From assembly GCA_013289955.1 (NCBI GenBank), contig JABCYZ010000006.1, positions 1 through 64,000 of the forward strand: a stretch of 64,000 nt of DNA, in the 5' to 3' direction. This DNA comes from Acidobacteriota bacterium (GTDB lineage Bacteria > Acidobacteriota > Terriglobia > Acidiferrales > UBA7541). Below, piece by piece: positions 24,723-33,324 of this stretch (position 1 is the stretch's first letter; every line of letters starts with the position of its first letter). Below the pieces are notes generated by a model, which worked only from the letters and a program-made list of their open reading frames with translations, made no database searches and had not been told where the DNA came from. The translations under genes and the position numbers were made by a program.

Positions 24723-25373
24723 ATGTCCAGAACGGCAACCCAGCCTGAAACCGACTATTTTCTTCGCAAGCTGCATTCCTTGACTGGCATTATCCCCGTA
24801 GGCGCATTCCTGGCGGAACATTTCTGGTCGAACAGTTACGCGTTGGTCGGCAGAGTCGAGTATGACGCGAAATCGCTGGAGCTGCAGACGATTCCATTCC
24901 GTGTGGCCGTGGAATGGCTGTTCATTTTCCTGCCCATGCTCTATCACGGCGCGTATGGGATTTATATCTGGCTGCACGGGAAGTCCAACGTGTCGGCCTA
25001 TCCATGGGTGGGGAACTGGCTGTACACCACGCAGCGTTATACCGGTCTGATTGCCTTTGCCTACATCGGATGGCATCTGTACACCGAACGCTGGCTGACG
25101 CACGGTCGATCAACGTATGCGGACGTTGCGGACCTGCTGCAAAATCCTTACGCGCTGACGTTTATGTTTGTCGGTGTGATCGCATCGTCGTTTCATCTGG
25201 GCGTGGGCATTTGGAATTTTCTGTGCAAGTGGGGCCTGGCGGCTACAGCCAAAGCACAGCGCGCAGCCGGAGCGCTTGGGGCGATGGTGGGGTTTGCCTT
25301 CAGCATGGTCGGAGTTCTGATTGTTTTGAGTTTCTGGCTGAACTGGCACCCTTTTGACTTCTATCTGAAATGA
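24723..25373 (+). CDS. sdhC: Succinate dehydrogenase cytochrome b558 subunit
   Basis: A 216-residue membrane anchor of complex II, single-subunit di-heme type as in Bacillus subtilis (about 200 residues). It has five hydrophobic segments with histidines placed at the helix ends (KLHSLTGIIPVGAFLAEHFW, MLYHGAYGIYIW, GWHLYTERW, SSFHLGVGIWN) that would ligate two hemes. Such enzymes normally use a low-potential quinone, probably menaquinone here. The start at ATG 24723 has GGCGGAGAGGG upstream. The stop overlaps the sdhA start by 4 nt (ATGA). Confidence 0.93.
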   Translation: MSRTATQPETDYFLRKLHSLTGIIPVGAFLAEHFWSNSYALVGRVEYDAKSLELQTIPFRVAVEWLFIFLPMLYHGAYGIYIWLHGKSNVSAYPWVGNWLYTTQRYTGLIAFAYIGWHLYTERWLTHGRSTYADVADLLQNPYALTFMFVGVIASSFHLGVGIWNFLCKWGLAATAKAQRAAGALGAMVGFAFSMVGVLIVLSFWLNWHPFDFYLK

Positions 25374-27154
25374 GACAGCCGAAAATCATTGTAGTGGGCG
25401 GAGGTCTGGCCGGCCTGATGGCGACGATTCGCGCCGCAGAAGAGGGCGTGCCGGTGGATTTGTTTTCGATTGTGCCGGTCAAGCGTTCACATTCGGTTTG
25501 CGCGCAGGGCGGGATCAATGCAGCGAAAAATCAGAAGGGTGAAGGCGACACAACTTGGAAGCATTTTGACGACACGATTTACGGCGGAGATTTTCTTGCC
25601 AACCAACCGCTGGTGAAACGCATGTGCGAGGCGGCGCCGGGAATCATCGATCTGCTGGACCGCATGGGCGTGATGTTTAACCGCACCTCGGAGGGTTTGC
25701 TGGATTACAGGCGGTTTGGCGGCACGCTCTACCACCGGACGGCGTTTGCGGGCGCGACAACGGGACAACAATTGCTCTATGCGCTGGATGAGCAAGTGCG
25801 GAGGCACGAAGCCGAAGACTGCGTCAAAAAATACGAGGGCCAGACGTTTTTGTCGGCGGTGATCGACGAAGGTGGCGTGTGCCGGGGCATTTGCGCCATG
25901 GATTTGCGGTCCATGGAAGTGAAAACATATCCGGCGGATGCGGTGATTTTCTGCACCGGCGGGATTGGTGCTATTTTTGGGCGTTCGACGAATTCGGTGG
26001 TGTGTACGGGCTCCGCTCAGTCGGCTCTTTTCCAGCAGGGAGTCGATTACGCGAATGGCGAGTTCATTCAAGTGCATCCGACGGCGATTCCTGGCGAAGA
26101 CAAGTTGCGACTGATGAGCGAATCGGCCCGGGGTGAAGGCGGCCGCGTGTGGGTGCCTAGGAATCCGGCGGACACGCGCCCGGCGAAGAGCATTCCCGAG
26201 GGCGAGCGATTTTATTTTCTTGAGGAGTGGTATCCGAAGTACGGGAATCTGGTGCCGCGAGACATTGCGACGCGCGCGATTCACCGCATTGTTTATCAGG
26301 AAAAGCTAGGCATTCGGGGGCAAGCAGCTGTTTATCTGGACGTGACACACATTCCGCGGGAAGTGCTGGACCGGAAGCTGGAAGGAATTCTGGAGATTTA
26401 CGAGAAGTTCCTTGGCGTGGACCCGCGCGAAGAGCCGATGAAGGTTTTTCCCGCGATGCACTACACGATGGGCGGCATCTGGGTGAATGCGGAAGATCAA
26501 GCCACCAATGTTCCGGGAATCTTCGCGGCCGGAGAATGCGAATACCAATATCACGGGGCAAATCGGCTGGGAGCGAACTCGCTGGTCTCCTGCATTTTCG
26601 GAGGAGGATTGGCCGGACCGGCGGCCGTCAAATATGCCAGGAATTTGTCGAGCGGAGCGGAATCGGCGAATTCGGGCGTCTATGAGAGCGAGCGCAAGAG
26701 GCAGGAAGAGAAGAATCAGGCGTTGATTTCGCGGGACGGCACGGAAAATCCCATGACGATTTGGCGCGAGCTGGGCGAAGTAATGACCGAGCACGTAACG
26801 GTGACGCGCATCAACAAGGATCTCGAAGCCGCGGACGCCAGGCTTCAGGAACTCGAGGAACGCCACGGCAGAATCAACCTGAGCGATCGGACGAGATGGT
26901 CCAACCAGACGCTGAACTTCGCGCGGGAACTGGGAAACATGCTGGTCCTGGCGCGCGTCGTCGCCCTGGGAGCGCTACAGCGCAACGAATCGCGTGGCGC
27001 GCACTACAAGCCTGATTTTCCGGAACGCGACGACCTGAACTGGCTCAAGACCACGCGCGCCAGATGGGTGAATGGCGAAATCCAGCTCAGTTATGAACCG
27101 GTGGACATTTCGCAGATTCCGCCGCGCGCGAGGCGCTATGACGCGGCTAAATAG
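25370..27154 (+). CDS. sdhA: Succinate dehydrogenase flavoprotein subunit
   Basis: A 594-residue subunit that oxidises succinate to fumarate using covalently bound FAD. The dinucleotide-binding GGGLAG lies at residues 10-15, the FAD-attachment region has HSVCAQGGINAA, and the active-site blocks HRTAFAGATTGQ, HPTAIPG and HYTMGGIWVN are present. The late ECEYQYHGANRLGANSLVSC is diagnostic. The length matches B. subtilis-type SdhA. It overlaps sdhC by 4 nt (ATGA), so translation is coupled. Confidence 0.96.
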   Translation: MRQPKIIVVGGGLAGLMATIRAAEEGVPVDLFSIVPVKRSHSVCAQGGINAAKNQKGEGDTTWKHFDDTIYGGDFLANQPLVKRMCEAAPGIIDLLDRMGVMFNRTSEGLLDYRRFGGTLYHRTAFAGATTGQQLLYALDEQVRRHEAEDCVKKYEGQTFLSAVIDEGGVCRGICAMDLRSMEVKTYPADAVIFCTGGIGAIFGRSTNSVVCTGSAQSALFQQGVDYANGEFIQVHPTAIPGEDKLRLMSESARGEGGRVWVPRNPADTRPAKSIPEGERFYFLEEWYPKYGNLVPRDIATRAIHRIVYQEKLGIRGQAAVYLDVTHIPREVLDRKLEGILEIYEKFLGVDPREEPMKVFPAMHYTMGGIWVNAEDQATNVPGIFAAGECEYQYHGANRLGANSLVSCIFGGGLAGPAAVKYARNLSSGAESANSGVYESERKRQEEKNQALISRDGTENPMTIWRELGEVMTEHVTVTRINKDLEAADARLQELEERHGRINLSDRTRWSNQTLNFARELGNMLVLARVVALGALQRNESRGAHYKPDFPERDDLNWLKTTRARWVNGEIQLSYEPVDISQIPPRARRYDAAK

Positions 27155-27222
27155 TGGTTGTTGGCGAGCCGCAGCCGAGGAACCAGCGCCGAGGAGTATC
27201 TGTCGTATTTGAAGAGGATCTT

Positions 27223-27975
27223 ATGCCCGACGCCAAAGAGGTCATTCTTCGCATAAAACGGCAAGTCAGTCCCAAGGGGACGCCTTACTGGGAAGAGTTT
27301 GCATTGCCGTGGCGCCCGGCGATGAACGTGATTATCTGTTTGCGAGATATTGCGGAAACGGCGGTAACCCGCGACGGTAAAAAGACGACGCCTATCAGCT
27401 ACGACTCGAACTGCCTTGAGGAGGTTTGCGGCTCCTGCGCGATGCTCATCAACGGGAAGGCCCGCATGGCGTGTTCCGCGCTGGTCGACAAATTGGAGCA
27501 GCCGATTCGGCTGGAGCCTTTCTCGAAGTTTCCCGTAGTGCGCGACCTGGCCGTCGACCGGCAGTTCATGTTCGAAAGCCTCAAGCGCGTCAAAGGCTGG
27601 ATTCCCATCGACGGAACCTACGATCTCGGCGAAGGGCCGCGAATGGCTCCCGAGACGCAGGAGAAAGCCTATCCGTTGTCGCGCTGCATTTCGTGCGGAA
27701 GCTGCCTGGAAGTTTGTCCGCAAGTGAATCACCACAACAAGTTTATCGGCGCGGCCATCGTTAGCCAAGTCCGCCTGTTCAACATGCATCCAACGGGTGC
27801 GATGCATGCCAAAGAGCGCATTCTGGCGCTGATGGAGCCGGGCGGCATTCAAGACTGTGCAAACGCGCAAAATTGTGTGAAAGCCTGCCCGAAGGATATC
27901 CCGCTGACTGAGTCTCTCGCCGAAATGAACCGGCAAGCGTGGAAACAAGCGCTGGTTGGCTGGTTAATAGGGTAG
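27223..27975 (+). CDS. sdhB: Succinate dehydrogenase iron-sulfur subunit
   Basis: A 250-residue electron-transfer subunit. The [2Fe-2S] ligands are Cys64, Cys69, Cys72 and Cys84. The ferredoxin-like C-terminal domain supplies Cys155, Cys158, Cys161, Cys165 and Cys212, Cys218, Cys222 for the 4Fe-4S and 3Fe-4S clusters. The start is ATG 27223 with GAAGAGGA upstream; the frame extends back to 27154, but those codons look non-coding. It closes the sdhCAB operon. The second [2Fe-2S] motif is C-x4-C-G-x-C as expected. Confidence 0.95.
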   Translation: MPDAKEVILRIKRQVSPKGTPYWEEFALPWRPAMNVIICLRDIAETAVTRDGKKTTPISYDSNCLEEVCGSCAMLINGKARMACSALVDKLEQPIRLEPFSKFPVVRDLAVDRQFMFESLKRVKGWIPIDGTYDLGEGPRMAPETQEKAYPLSRCISCGSCLEVCPQVNHHNKFIGAAIVSQVRLFNMHPTGAMHAKERILALMEPGGIQDCANAQNCVKACPKDIPLTESLAEMNRQAWKQALVGWLIG

Positions 27976-28008
27976 AATCTCGCCGCACTCATTCTTCTGG
28001 AGGAATAC

Positions 28009-29232
28009 ATGCGTTGGGTCCGCGTCTCGCTGTTCGCCTGTTTGCTAGCTGCCGGGTTTCTGCTGAGTCAGGTTGCGACGGGTGACGATATCGCCGATCG
28101 CGCGAAGAGGCTGCATTTTTCGTCGATCGTCCTGGATACGCATGACGACACCACCCAGCGTTTCTTTTCAAAGAGCTTCGACATCGGCAAGCGCAATCCC
28201 GATGGGCATATTGATATCCCGCGCATGCGCGAAGGCGGAATGAATGCGATTTTCTTTTCGATTTGGATCGACGGCCGCATTATGGGCCCGCCTGCCGTCG
28301 AAAAAGCGCTCGATCAAATTGATGCGGTGCATGAAAACGTAATCAAGTATTCGAAGGATATGGTGTTTTGCCGCACGGCGGAGGAGGTGCGCCGCGCGCA
28401 CGCGCAGGGAAAGATCGCCGCGCTGATCGGCGTCGAAGGCGGCCACATGATCGGAAACGACATACGCGTGCTGCGTATGTTCGGAGATCTAGGCGTGCGG
28501 TATATGACGCTCTCCCACTTTTATAACGACGAATGGGCGGATTCCTCCACGGATAAGCCAGCTCACAATGGACTAACGGATTTCGGCAAAGACATCGTGC
28601 GCGAAATGAACCGTCAGGGAATCATGGTCGACATTTCTCATGTGTCCGACAAGACCTTCTATGACGCGCTGGAAGTAAGCAAAGCGCCGCTCATTGCGTC
28701 GCATTCTTCCTGCCGCGCGTTGTGTAATCACGTGCGCGATATGTCCGATGACATGATCAAAGCCCTGGCCGCGAAGGGCGGCGTCATCCAGATCAACTAC
28801 GAGAAAAGCTTCATCGACCAAGCCTACAAAGACGCGGAAGACAAGCTTTCTGGCGGCGTAGTCGAAATGATGGACCAGCTCAAGAAAGAGTGCGGCGACA
28901 ATGATGAATGCCTGAACAAGAAGATGACAGAGATGACCGAAAAAGCTACCGCGGAGGGCAAACTGCCGCACGTGAGCTGGGAACGGATTATCGACCACAT
29001 CGATCATGCGGTAAAGCTCGTCGGCGCCGATCACGTTGGTTTGGGCTCCGATTTTGACGGCGCGAACATGCCCGAGGGCATGGATGATTGCACCCATCTT
29101 CCGCAGATTACCGAAGCTCTTATGCGCAAAGGCTACAGCGACGATGACATCCGGAAAATTCTGGGCGGCAATCTGCTGCGTGTGATGGAAGCAAACGAGC
29201 GCGTCAGCCGTGAGCTGCAAGCCGCGCGATAA
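28009..29232 (+). CDS. Membrane dipeptidase (M19), copy 1
   Basis: A 407-residue zinc dipeptidase of family M19. The signal peptide or anchor covers residues 1-25. The first metal motif is DTHDD with His45 and Asp47. The family core continues with GVEGGHMIGND (bridging Glu), DISHVSDKTFYD, ASHSSCRAL and HVGLGSDFDGANMP. These enzymes hydrolyse dipeptides, including those with D-residues, at the cell envelope. The ATG at 28009 has GGAGGAATAC upstream. It lies 33 bp after sdhB, and a paralog follows 4 bp after its stop. It could be read from the sdh promoter. Confidence 0.93.
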   Translation: MRWVRVSLFACLLAAGFLLSQVATGDDIADRAKRLHFSSIVLDTHDDTTQRFFSKSFDIGKRNPDGHIDIPRMREGGMNAIFFSIWIDGRIMGPPAVEKALDQIDAVHENVIKYSKDMVFCRTAEEVRRAHAQGKIAALIGVEGGHMIGNDIRVLRMFGDLGVRYMTLSHFYNDEWADSSTDKPAHNGLTDFGKDIVREMNRQGIMVDISHVSDKTFYDALEVSKAPLIASHSSCRALCNHVRDMSDDMIKALAAKGGVIQINYEKSFIDQAYKDAEDKLSGGVVEMMDQLKKECGDNDECLNKKMTEMTEKATAEGKLPHVSWERIIDHIDHAVKLVGADHVGLGSDFDGANMPEGMDDCTHLPQITEALMRKGYSDDDIRKILGGNLLRVMEANERVSRELQAAR

Positions 29233-29236
29233 CAAA

Positions 29237-30484
29237 ATGAAACGCAGGGGAGCGCCGAAGACGCTTCTGAGAGGCGACGGGCGTCTTCTGGCAGGAATTG
29301 TGCTGGTGGGGGCGATGGTAGCGGCGACGGCGGCAGATGGAATTTCAGAACGCGCGAAGCGGCTCCATTTTTCCTCTCTGGTTATCGACACTCACGACGA
29401 CACCACGCAGCGGTTTCTCGACGGCGATTTCGATCTGGGCGCGCGAAATGCGCTGGGCAGCATTGACATCCCGCGCATGAAAGAAGGTGGCCTCGGAGCC
29501 ATCTTTTTTTCGATTTGGGTTCCCAGCAGGATCATCGGCCGAGAGGCGGTGCGGCGCGGGCTCGCGCAGGTCGAGGCGGTGCGCGAACAGGTGCGCAAGT
29601 ATTCGACGGAGATCGCGCTGGCCACAACCGCGGACGAGATCCGCTCCGTTCATCAGCAGCGTAAGATTGCCGCGCTCATCGGCATTGAGGGCGGGCACTT
29701 GATCGGGAATGACCTCAGCGTATTGCGGAGCTACGCTTCGCTGGGCGCGCGCTACATGACGCTGACGCACACCGGCAATGTGGAGTGGGCGGATTCCTCG
29801 ACTGCCAAGGCCGAGCACAACGGCCTGTCCACGTTTGGCAGAGACGTAGTCCGCGAAATGAACCGGCTCGGAATGATCGTGGACGTCTCGCACGTCAGCG
29901 ACAAAACGTTTGCCGACGTTTTGGAGGTCAGCAAAGCCCCGGTATTCGCTTCGCATTCCTCTTGCCGGGCGATTTGCGATGCGCCCCGGAACATGACCGA
30001 CGAAATGATTCGAGCGATGGCCGCCAAGGGCGGCGTCATCCAGATAAATTATCACGTCAGTTTTCTCAGCCAGGAATTTCGCAATGCGGAAAAGGCTCAT
30101 CCAGAGTGGGACAAAGCGATCGCGCTCGAAGTGAAGAAGCGCTGCGGTGAAAGAGAAGGCTGCCAGCTAATCGAAGGCGACCGTATCACGCGAGAATACG
30201 TCCTCCGCGGCGATTTGCCGCGTGTCGAGTGGACAAAGATCATCGAACATATCGACCACGCGGTGAAGGTCGCGGGGATCGACCACGTTGGCCTTGGCTC
30301 GGATTTTGACGGCGCGAATATGCCCTTCGGTATGGAAGACGCCACCAAGCTTCCTCAGATTACGAACGCATTGCTCGAAAAAGGCTATTCTGAGGGTGAC
30401 GTGAAGAAGATTCTCGGCGAGAATACACTGAGAGTTATGGCGGAGGTCGAGCGCGTCAGCCGCGAGCTGAAAGCCCTAAAGTAG
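29237..30484 (+). CDS. Membrane dipeptidase (M19), copy 2
   Basis: A 415-residue paralog of the preceding gene, starting at ATG 29237 (an in-frame GTG at 29210 lies inside the previous gene). It has an N-terminal hydrophobic segment (residues 15-34) and then the same metal motif DTHDD with His53 and Asp55, GIEGGHLIGND, DVSHVSDKTFAD, ASHSSCRAI and HVGLGSDFDGANMP. All visible metal-binding positions are kept in both copies, so both are probably active. The difference in the middle insert (before ITREYVL here) may reflect different specificity. Confidence 0.92.
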   Translation: MKRRGAPKTLLRGDGRLLAGIVLVGAMVAATAADGISERAKRLHFSSLVIDTHDDTTQRFLDGDFDLGARNALGSIDIPRMKEGGLGAIFFSIWVPSRIIGREAVRRGLAQVEAVREQVRKYSTEIALATTADEIRSVHQQRKIAALIGIEGGHLIGNDLSVLRSYASLGARYMTLTHTGNVEWADSSTAKAEHNGLSTFGRDVVREMNRLGMIVDVSHVSDKTFADVLEVSKAPVFASHSSCRAICDAPRNMTDEMIRAMAAKGGVIQINYHVSFLSQEFRNAEKAHPEWDKAIALEVKKRCGEREGCQLIEGDRITREYVLRGDLPRVEWTKIIEHIDHAVKVAGIDHVGLGSDFDGANMPFGMEDATKLPQITNALLEKGYSEGDVKKILGENTLRVMAEVERVSRELKALK

Positions 30485-30543
30485 TTGCGCCCGCCATTGC
30501 CGGCCACCTGATGAATTCAACTTGGATTGGAGAGGGAAGAGCG

Positions 30544-31317
30544 ATGCATAAATCTGGATGGATGATGACTCTGGCGATGCTGTTCTTCGCCACCGTGCCG
30601 TCTAACGAAGCGCGAGCCCAAGCGGCGCAGGCTCCGGCGCAGCCAAAATCGGCGACCGGAGCCACTGCCGCTCACAGGCCAGCCAGTCCTTACGATCGAT
30701 CGCTGCTTCGCCCCGCGCTTCTTACAGCGAAAGCCCCTGCTACGTATCAGGTCAAATTCTCCACAACCAAGGGCGACTTTATCATCACCGTGACACGCGC
30801 GTGGTCTCCGCTCGGTGCGGACCGCTTCTACAATCTGGTACGCCATCATTTTTATGACAATACGAGTTTCTTCCGCGTTCTGAAGGGCTTCGTCGTGCAG
30901 TGGGGTATAAGCGCTTTTCCCCCGGTGACGGCGGCGTGGGAACACGCGCCCATCAAAGATGACCCCATCGTCCAAAGCAACCTCCGCGGTTACGTGACCT
31001 ACGCCAAGACGAAAGATCCAAACACGCGAACCACAGAAGTCTTCATAAACCTTCATGACAACCAGGGGCTGGACACTGCGGGTGGCTTCGCCCCCTTCGG
31101 CCAGGTTACCGAAGGAATGGACGTCGTCGATGCCCTGTATTCCGGCTATGGCGAAGGTGCGCCGGATGGCCAGGGGCCGGAGCAGGATAAGATTGAAAAA
31201 ATTGGAAAGCCTTATCTGGACAAGGGCTTCGAGAAGCTGGATTCCATCAAGACCACGACCCTGATCCTCCCTCCGGGGGCGGCGCCAGCAAAGGCTCCGG
31301 CAGCAGCAAAGCCGTGA
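30544..31317 (+). CDS. Exported cyclophilin-type peptidyl-prolyl isomerase
   Basis: A 257-residue protein starting at ATG 30544, with GGAGAGGGAAGAG upstream (an ATG at 30511 is less likely). The signal peptide covers about 1-24. A Pro/Ala-rich linker leads to a cyclophilin domain with FYDNTSFFRVLKGFVVQWG, EVFINLHDNQGLD and GFAPFGQVTEGMDVVDALY. The usual catalytic Arg and GNGTGG-type loop are partly altered, so activity may be low. It probably assists protein folding in the periplasm. A terminator follows at 31327. Confidence 0.88.
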   Translation: MHKSGWMMTLAMLFFATVPSNEARAQAAQAPAQPKSATGATAAHRPASPYDRSLLRPALLTAKAPATYQVKFSTTKGDFIITVTRAWSPLGADRFYNLVRHHFYDNTSFFRVLKGFVVQWGISAFPPVTAAWEHAPIKDDPIVQSNLRGYVTYAKTKDPNTRTTEVFINLHDNQGLDTAGGFAPFGQVTEGMDVVDALYSGYGEGAPDGQGPEQDKIEKIGKPYLDKGFEKLDSIKTTTLILPPGAAPAKAPAAAKP

Positions 31318-31326
31318 TTCGGACGG

Positions 31327-31348
31327 AGTAATCGTTGATTACTTTTTT
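31327..31348 (+). terminator. Intrinsic terminator after the cyclophilin gene
   Basis: AGTAATC (31327-31333), a 3-nt loop, GATTACT (31337-31343), running into a T-tract that ends at 31348. The 7-bp stem is AT-rich but perfect. It separates the cyclophilin transcript from the sulfite-reductase operon promoter 38 bp downstream. Confidence 0.65.
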
Positions 31349-31385
31349 GGATTCCGTGCATCCAATGTTTTGTAGTGGTCTTCTT

Positions 31386-31414
31386 TTGACATAGAGGGGA
31401 CCGCGAGGTATTCT
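31386..31414 (+). promoter_or_regulatory. Consensus promoter of the sulfite-reductase operon
   Basis: TTGACA at 31386-31391 and TATTCT at 31409-31414 with exactly 17 bp between. The expected start at about 31420-31423 coincides with ATG 31423 of the cysteine-rich leader ORF, so that ORF would be translated with no or almost no 5' leader. Confidence 0.65.
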
Positions 31415-31422
31415 CAATTTCG

Positions 31423-31518
31423 ATGAGGAACTGTTGCCAGGCCATGTGTTGTATGTGCACGCCGAACGCTGCGTGTCGCATTACACCCATCTCTGGCCAG
31501 GAGAGTTTCCGGACTTAG
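31423..31518 (+). CDS. Cysteine-rich leader peptide of the sulfite-reductase operon
   Basis: A 31-residue ORF, MRNCCQAMCCMCTPNAACRI then TPISGQESFRT. It has six cysteines (positions 4, 5, 9, 10, 12, 18), five of them in the first twelve residues. It lies between the operon promoter and a strong intrinsic terminator, just ahead of the sulfite/nitrite reductase gene. No clear Shine-Dalgarno is present, and the predicted transcription start is at the ATG itself. This is the arrangement expected of an attenuation leader that senses charged tRNA-Cys; actinobacterial sulfur operons are known to use leaderless Cys-rich leaders. The peptide itself need not have a function. Translation has not been shown. 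Confidence 0.7.
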   Translation: MRNCCQAMCCMCTPNAACRITPISGQESFRT

Positions 31519-31545
31519 CAGCCTCTTAGTTTTGAAAGTTCCGAA
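31507..31545 (+). promoter_or_regulatory. Candidate competing hairpin over the leader stop codon
   Basis: TTCCGGACTT (31507-31516) can pair with AAGTTCCGAA (31536-31545) through about nine base pairs and two bulges. The left arm runs into the leader stop codon, so a ribosome finishing the leader would block it. The right arm touches the first two bases of the terminator stem. It could serve as an antiterminator when ribosomes stall upstream. Another possible pairing is CTCTGGC near 31491 with GCCAGAG at 31555-31561. Confidence 0.35.
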
Positions 31546-31588
31546 GCCCACGTTGCCAGAGGTTCAGGCCACGTGGGCTTTTCGTTTT
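31544..31588 (+). terminator. Attenuator terminator before the sulfite-reductase gene
   Basis: AAGCCCACGT (31544-31553) and ACGTGGGCTT (31571-31580) form a perfect 10-bp stem with a 17-nt loop, followed by TTCGTTTT. It begins 25 nt after the stop codon of the Cys-rich leader ORF and ends about 33 nt before the reductase start. With no other gene between, its likely purpose is conditional termination. Confidence 0.75.
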
Positions 31589-31620
31589 GAGACATGTTTT
31601 TGCGGATAGGGGATCCAGCG

Positions 31621-33321
31621 ATGGGCCAACTCAAAGAGACCAAAGCGCAGCGTGTCGAGCGTTTGAAGCTGGCGAAAAATGCCTGGGAGCACTTCGACGA
31701 AATTCGCGACTTTGCGCGCAAAGGCTACTCCGCTATTCCGCCGGAGTGGATGGGAACGTATTTCCGGACCTGGGGCGTGTACACCCAGGGAGACGGAGCG
31801 GGCGTCGTCGGGGGAACGGGTGGCGAAGGCAAGAGCACTCCATATTTCATGGTACGCATTCGCATCCCCAACGGCTTGCTGACCAGCAATCAGGTTCGCG
31901 TGGTAGCGGATATCGCCGAGCGGCACGCACGCGGCGTGGCAGATATCACCGTCCGGCAGAATTTTCAGCTCCATTGGGTGACGATCGAGTCGCTTCCCGA
32001 AGTGCTCGAAACGCTCTGGCGCGCTGGATTGACGACTACCGGGGCATGCGGGGACGTCGCGCGCAACGTCACCGGTTGCCCCGTGGCGGGGCTGGATGCG
32101 GAAGAAATTGTCGATGCGTCGCCGCTTGCACTGGCGATTGACCGGGAGTTGGGAGGCGCGGCGGAGTTCTACAATTTGCCGCGCAAATTCAAAATCTCCA
32201 TCACCGGTTGCCGGCACTGGTGCTCCTATCCAGAGATCAATGATGTGGCGCTGACGGCCACGACGCGCAGGAGGGCTTCCGGCGTCGAGACGGGATTTTC
32301 GCTGCGGGTAGGCGGAGGGCTTTCGACGGATCCTCACATCGCCTTGCGGCTGAACGCTTTTATTCAGTGGAACCAGGTAGTGCCCGTCGCCCGCGGCGTC
32401 GCGGAGATTTTCCGAGCGAGCGATACACTCCGCCAGAGCAGGGAAAAGGCCCGCCTCAAATTCCTCTTCCTGCAGCAAGGGTGGAGTGCGGACAGCTTTT
32501 TGGATGAATTGCAGCGGAAAATTGGGTTTCCTCTTGATCACGGGGAGACGGAAGATATTCCGAAGGATGTCCATCGCGACCACGTCGGAATTCATGCGCA
32601 GAAGCAAAATGACCTCGTCTACGTCGGCGCTTCCGTACTGCGCGGGCGGATCACTCCGGAACAATTGCATACCGCGGCGGATTTGGCGGATCGCTTCGCT
32701 GACGGCCATATTCGAACGACCACCATGCAGAACCTGTTGATCGTCAATGTGCCGCAGGGGGACGCGGCCACGGTAGCCAAAGAGCTTGAAGTTGCTGCCC
32801 TGCCGGCGCAGGCCTCGGTGTTCAGACGCGGAACCGTGGCCTGCACGGGCTCTGAATTCTGCAAGCTCGCTTTGACGGAAACGAAGGGTTTTGCGCGATG
32901 GCTCACGCAGGAACTTGAGGAGCGGCTTCCCGATTTTCAGGAACAGCTTCGGCTCCATATCACCGGTTGCCCAAACAGTTGCGGACAGCATTGGATCGCG
33001 GACATCGGCATCGAGGGCAAAAAGATCAAAGTGGATGGCCGGATGGTGGACGCGTATTACTTCTGCGTCGGCGGCAGCGTCGGACAGTTTGCCTCGATCG
33101 CACGCCCGGTTGGCTATCGCTGCGCCGCTGCGGATGTTCCCGATGCCATCGAACGCCTGCTCGCAGGGTTCAAAGAGAGTCGTGACGAAGGCGAGAATCT
33201 GCGGCAGTTTCTTGCACGTCATTCGAGCGAGGATTTGCGCTCAATTCTTGCCGGGAGTTTTGTCACATCGGTCGACCGCGACCTTAGGCTGGGACCCGTA
33301 CCTCAAGGAGTCGAAGGCTAA
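31621..33321 (+). CDS. Sulfite (or nitrite) reductase, siroheme and 4Fe-4S
   Basis: A 566-residue enzyme with the duplicated ferredoxin-like/siroheme-binding layout of assimilatory ferredoxin-dependent reductases. The cluster ligands are Cys408, Cys414 (CTGSEFC), Cys450 and Cys454 (CPNSC). The N-terminal repeat has TVRQNFQLHWV, and NVTGCPV and SITGCRHWC are substrate-pocket segments. It reduces sulfite to sulfide or nitrite to ammonia with six electrons. The Cys-rich leader, the siroheme genes and the YeiH-type transporter favour sulfite. I chose ATG 31621, with AGGGGATCC upstream, over ATG 31594, which lies just past the terminator T-tract. Confidence 0.9.
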   Translation: MGQLKETKAQRVERLKLAKNAWEHFDEIRDFARKGYSAIPPEWMGTYFRTWGVYTQGDGAGVVGGTGGEGKSTPYFMVRIRIPNGLLTSNQVRVVADIAERHARGVADITVRQNFQLHWVTIESLPEVLETLWRAGLTTTGACGDVARNVTGCPVAGLDAEEIVDASPLALAIDRELGGAAEFYNLPRKFKISITGCRHWCSYPEINDVALTATTRRRASGVETGFSLRVGGGLSTDPHIALRLNAFIQWNQVVPVARGVAEIFRASDTLRQSREKARLKFLFLQQGWSADSFLDELQRKIGFPLDHGETEDIPKDVHRDHVGIHAQKQNDLVYVGASVLRGRITPEQLHTAADLADRFADGHIRTTTMQNLLIVNVPQGDAATVAKELEVAALPAQASVFRRGTVACTGSEFCKLALTETKGFARWLTQELEERLPDFQEQLRLHITGCPNSCGQHWIADIGIEGKKIKVDGRMVDAYYFCVGGSVGQFASIARPVGYRCAAADVPDAIERLLAGFKESRDEGENLRQFLARHSSEDLRSILAGSFVTSVDRDLRLGPVPQGVEG

Positions 33322-33324
33322 AGC

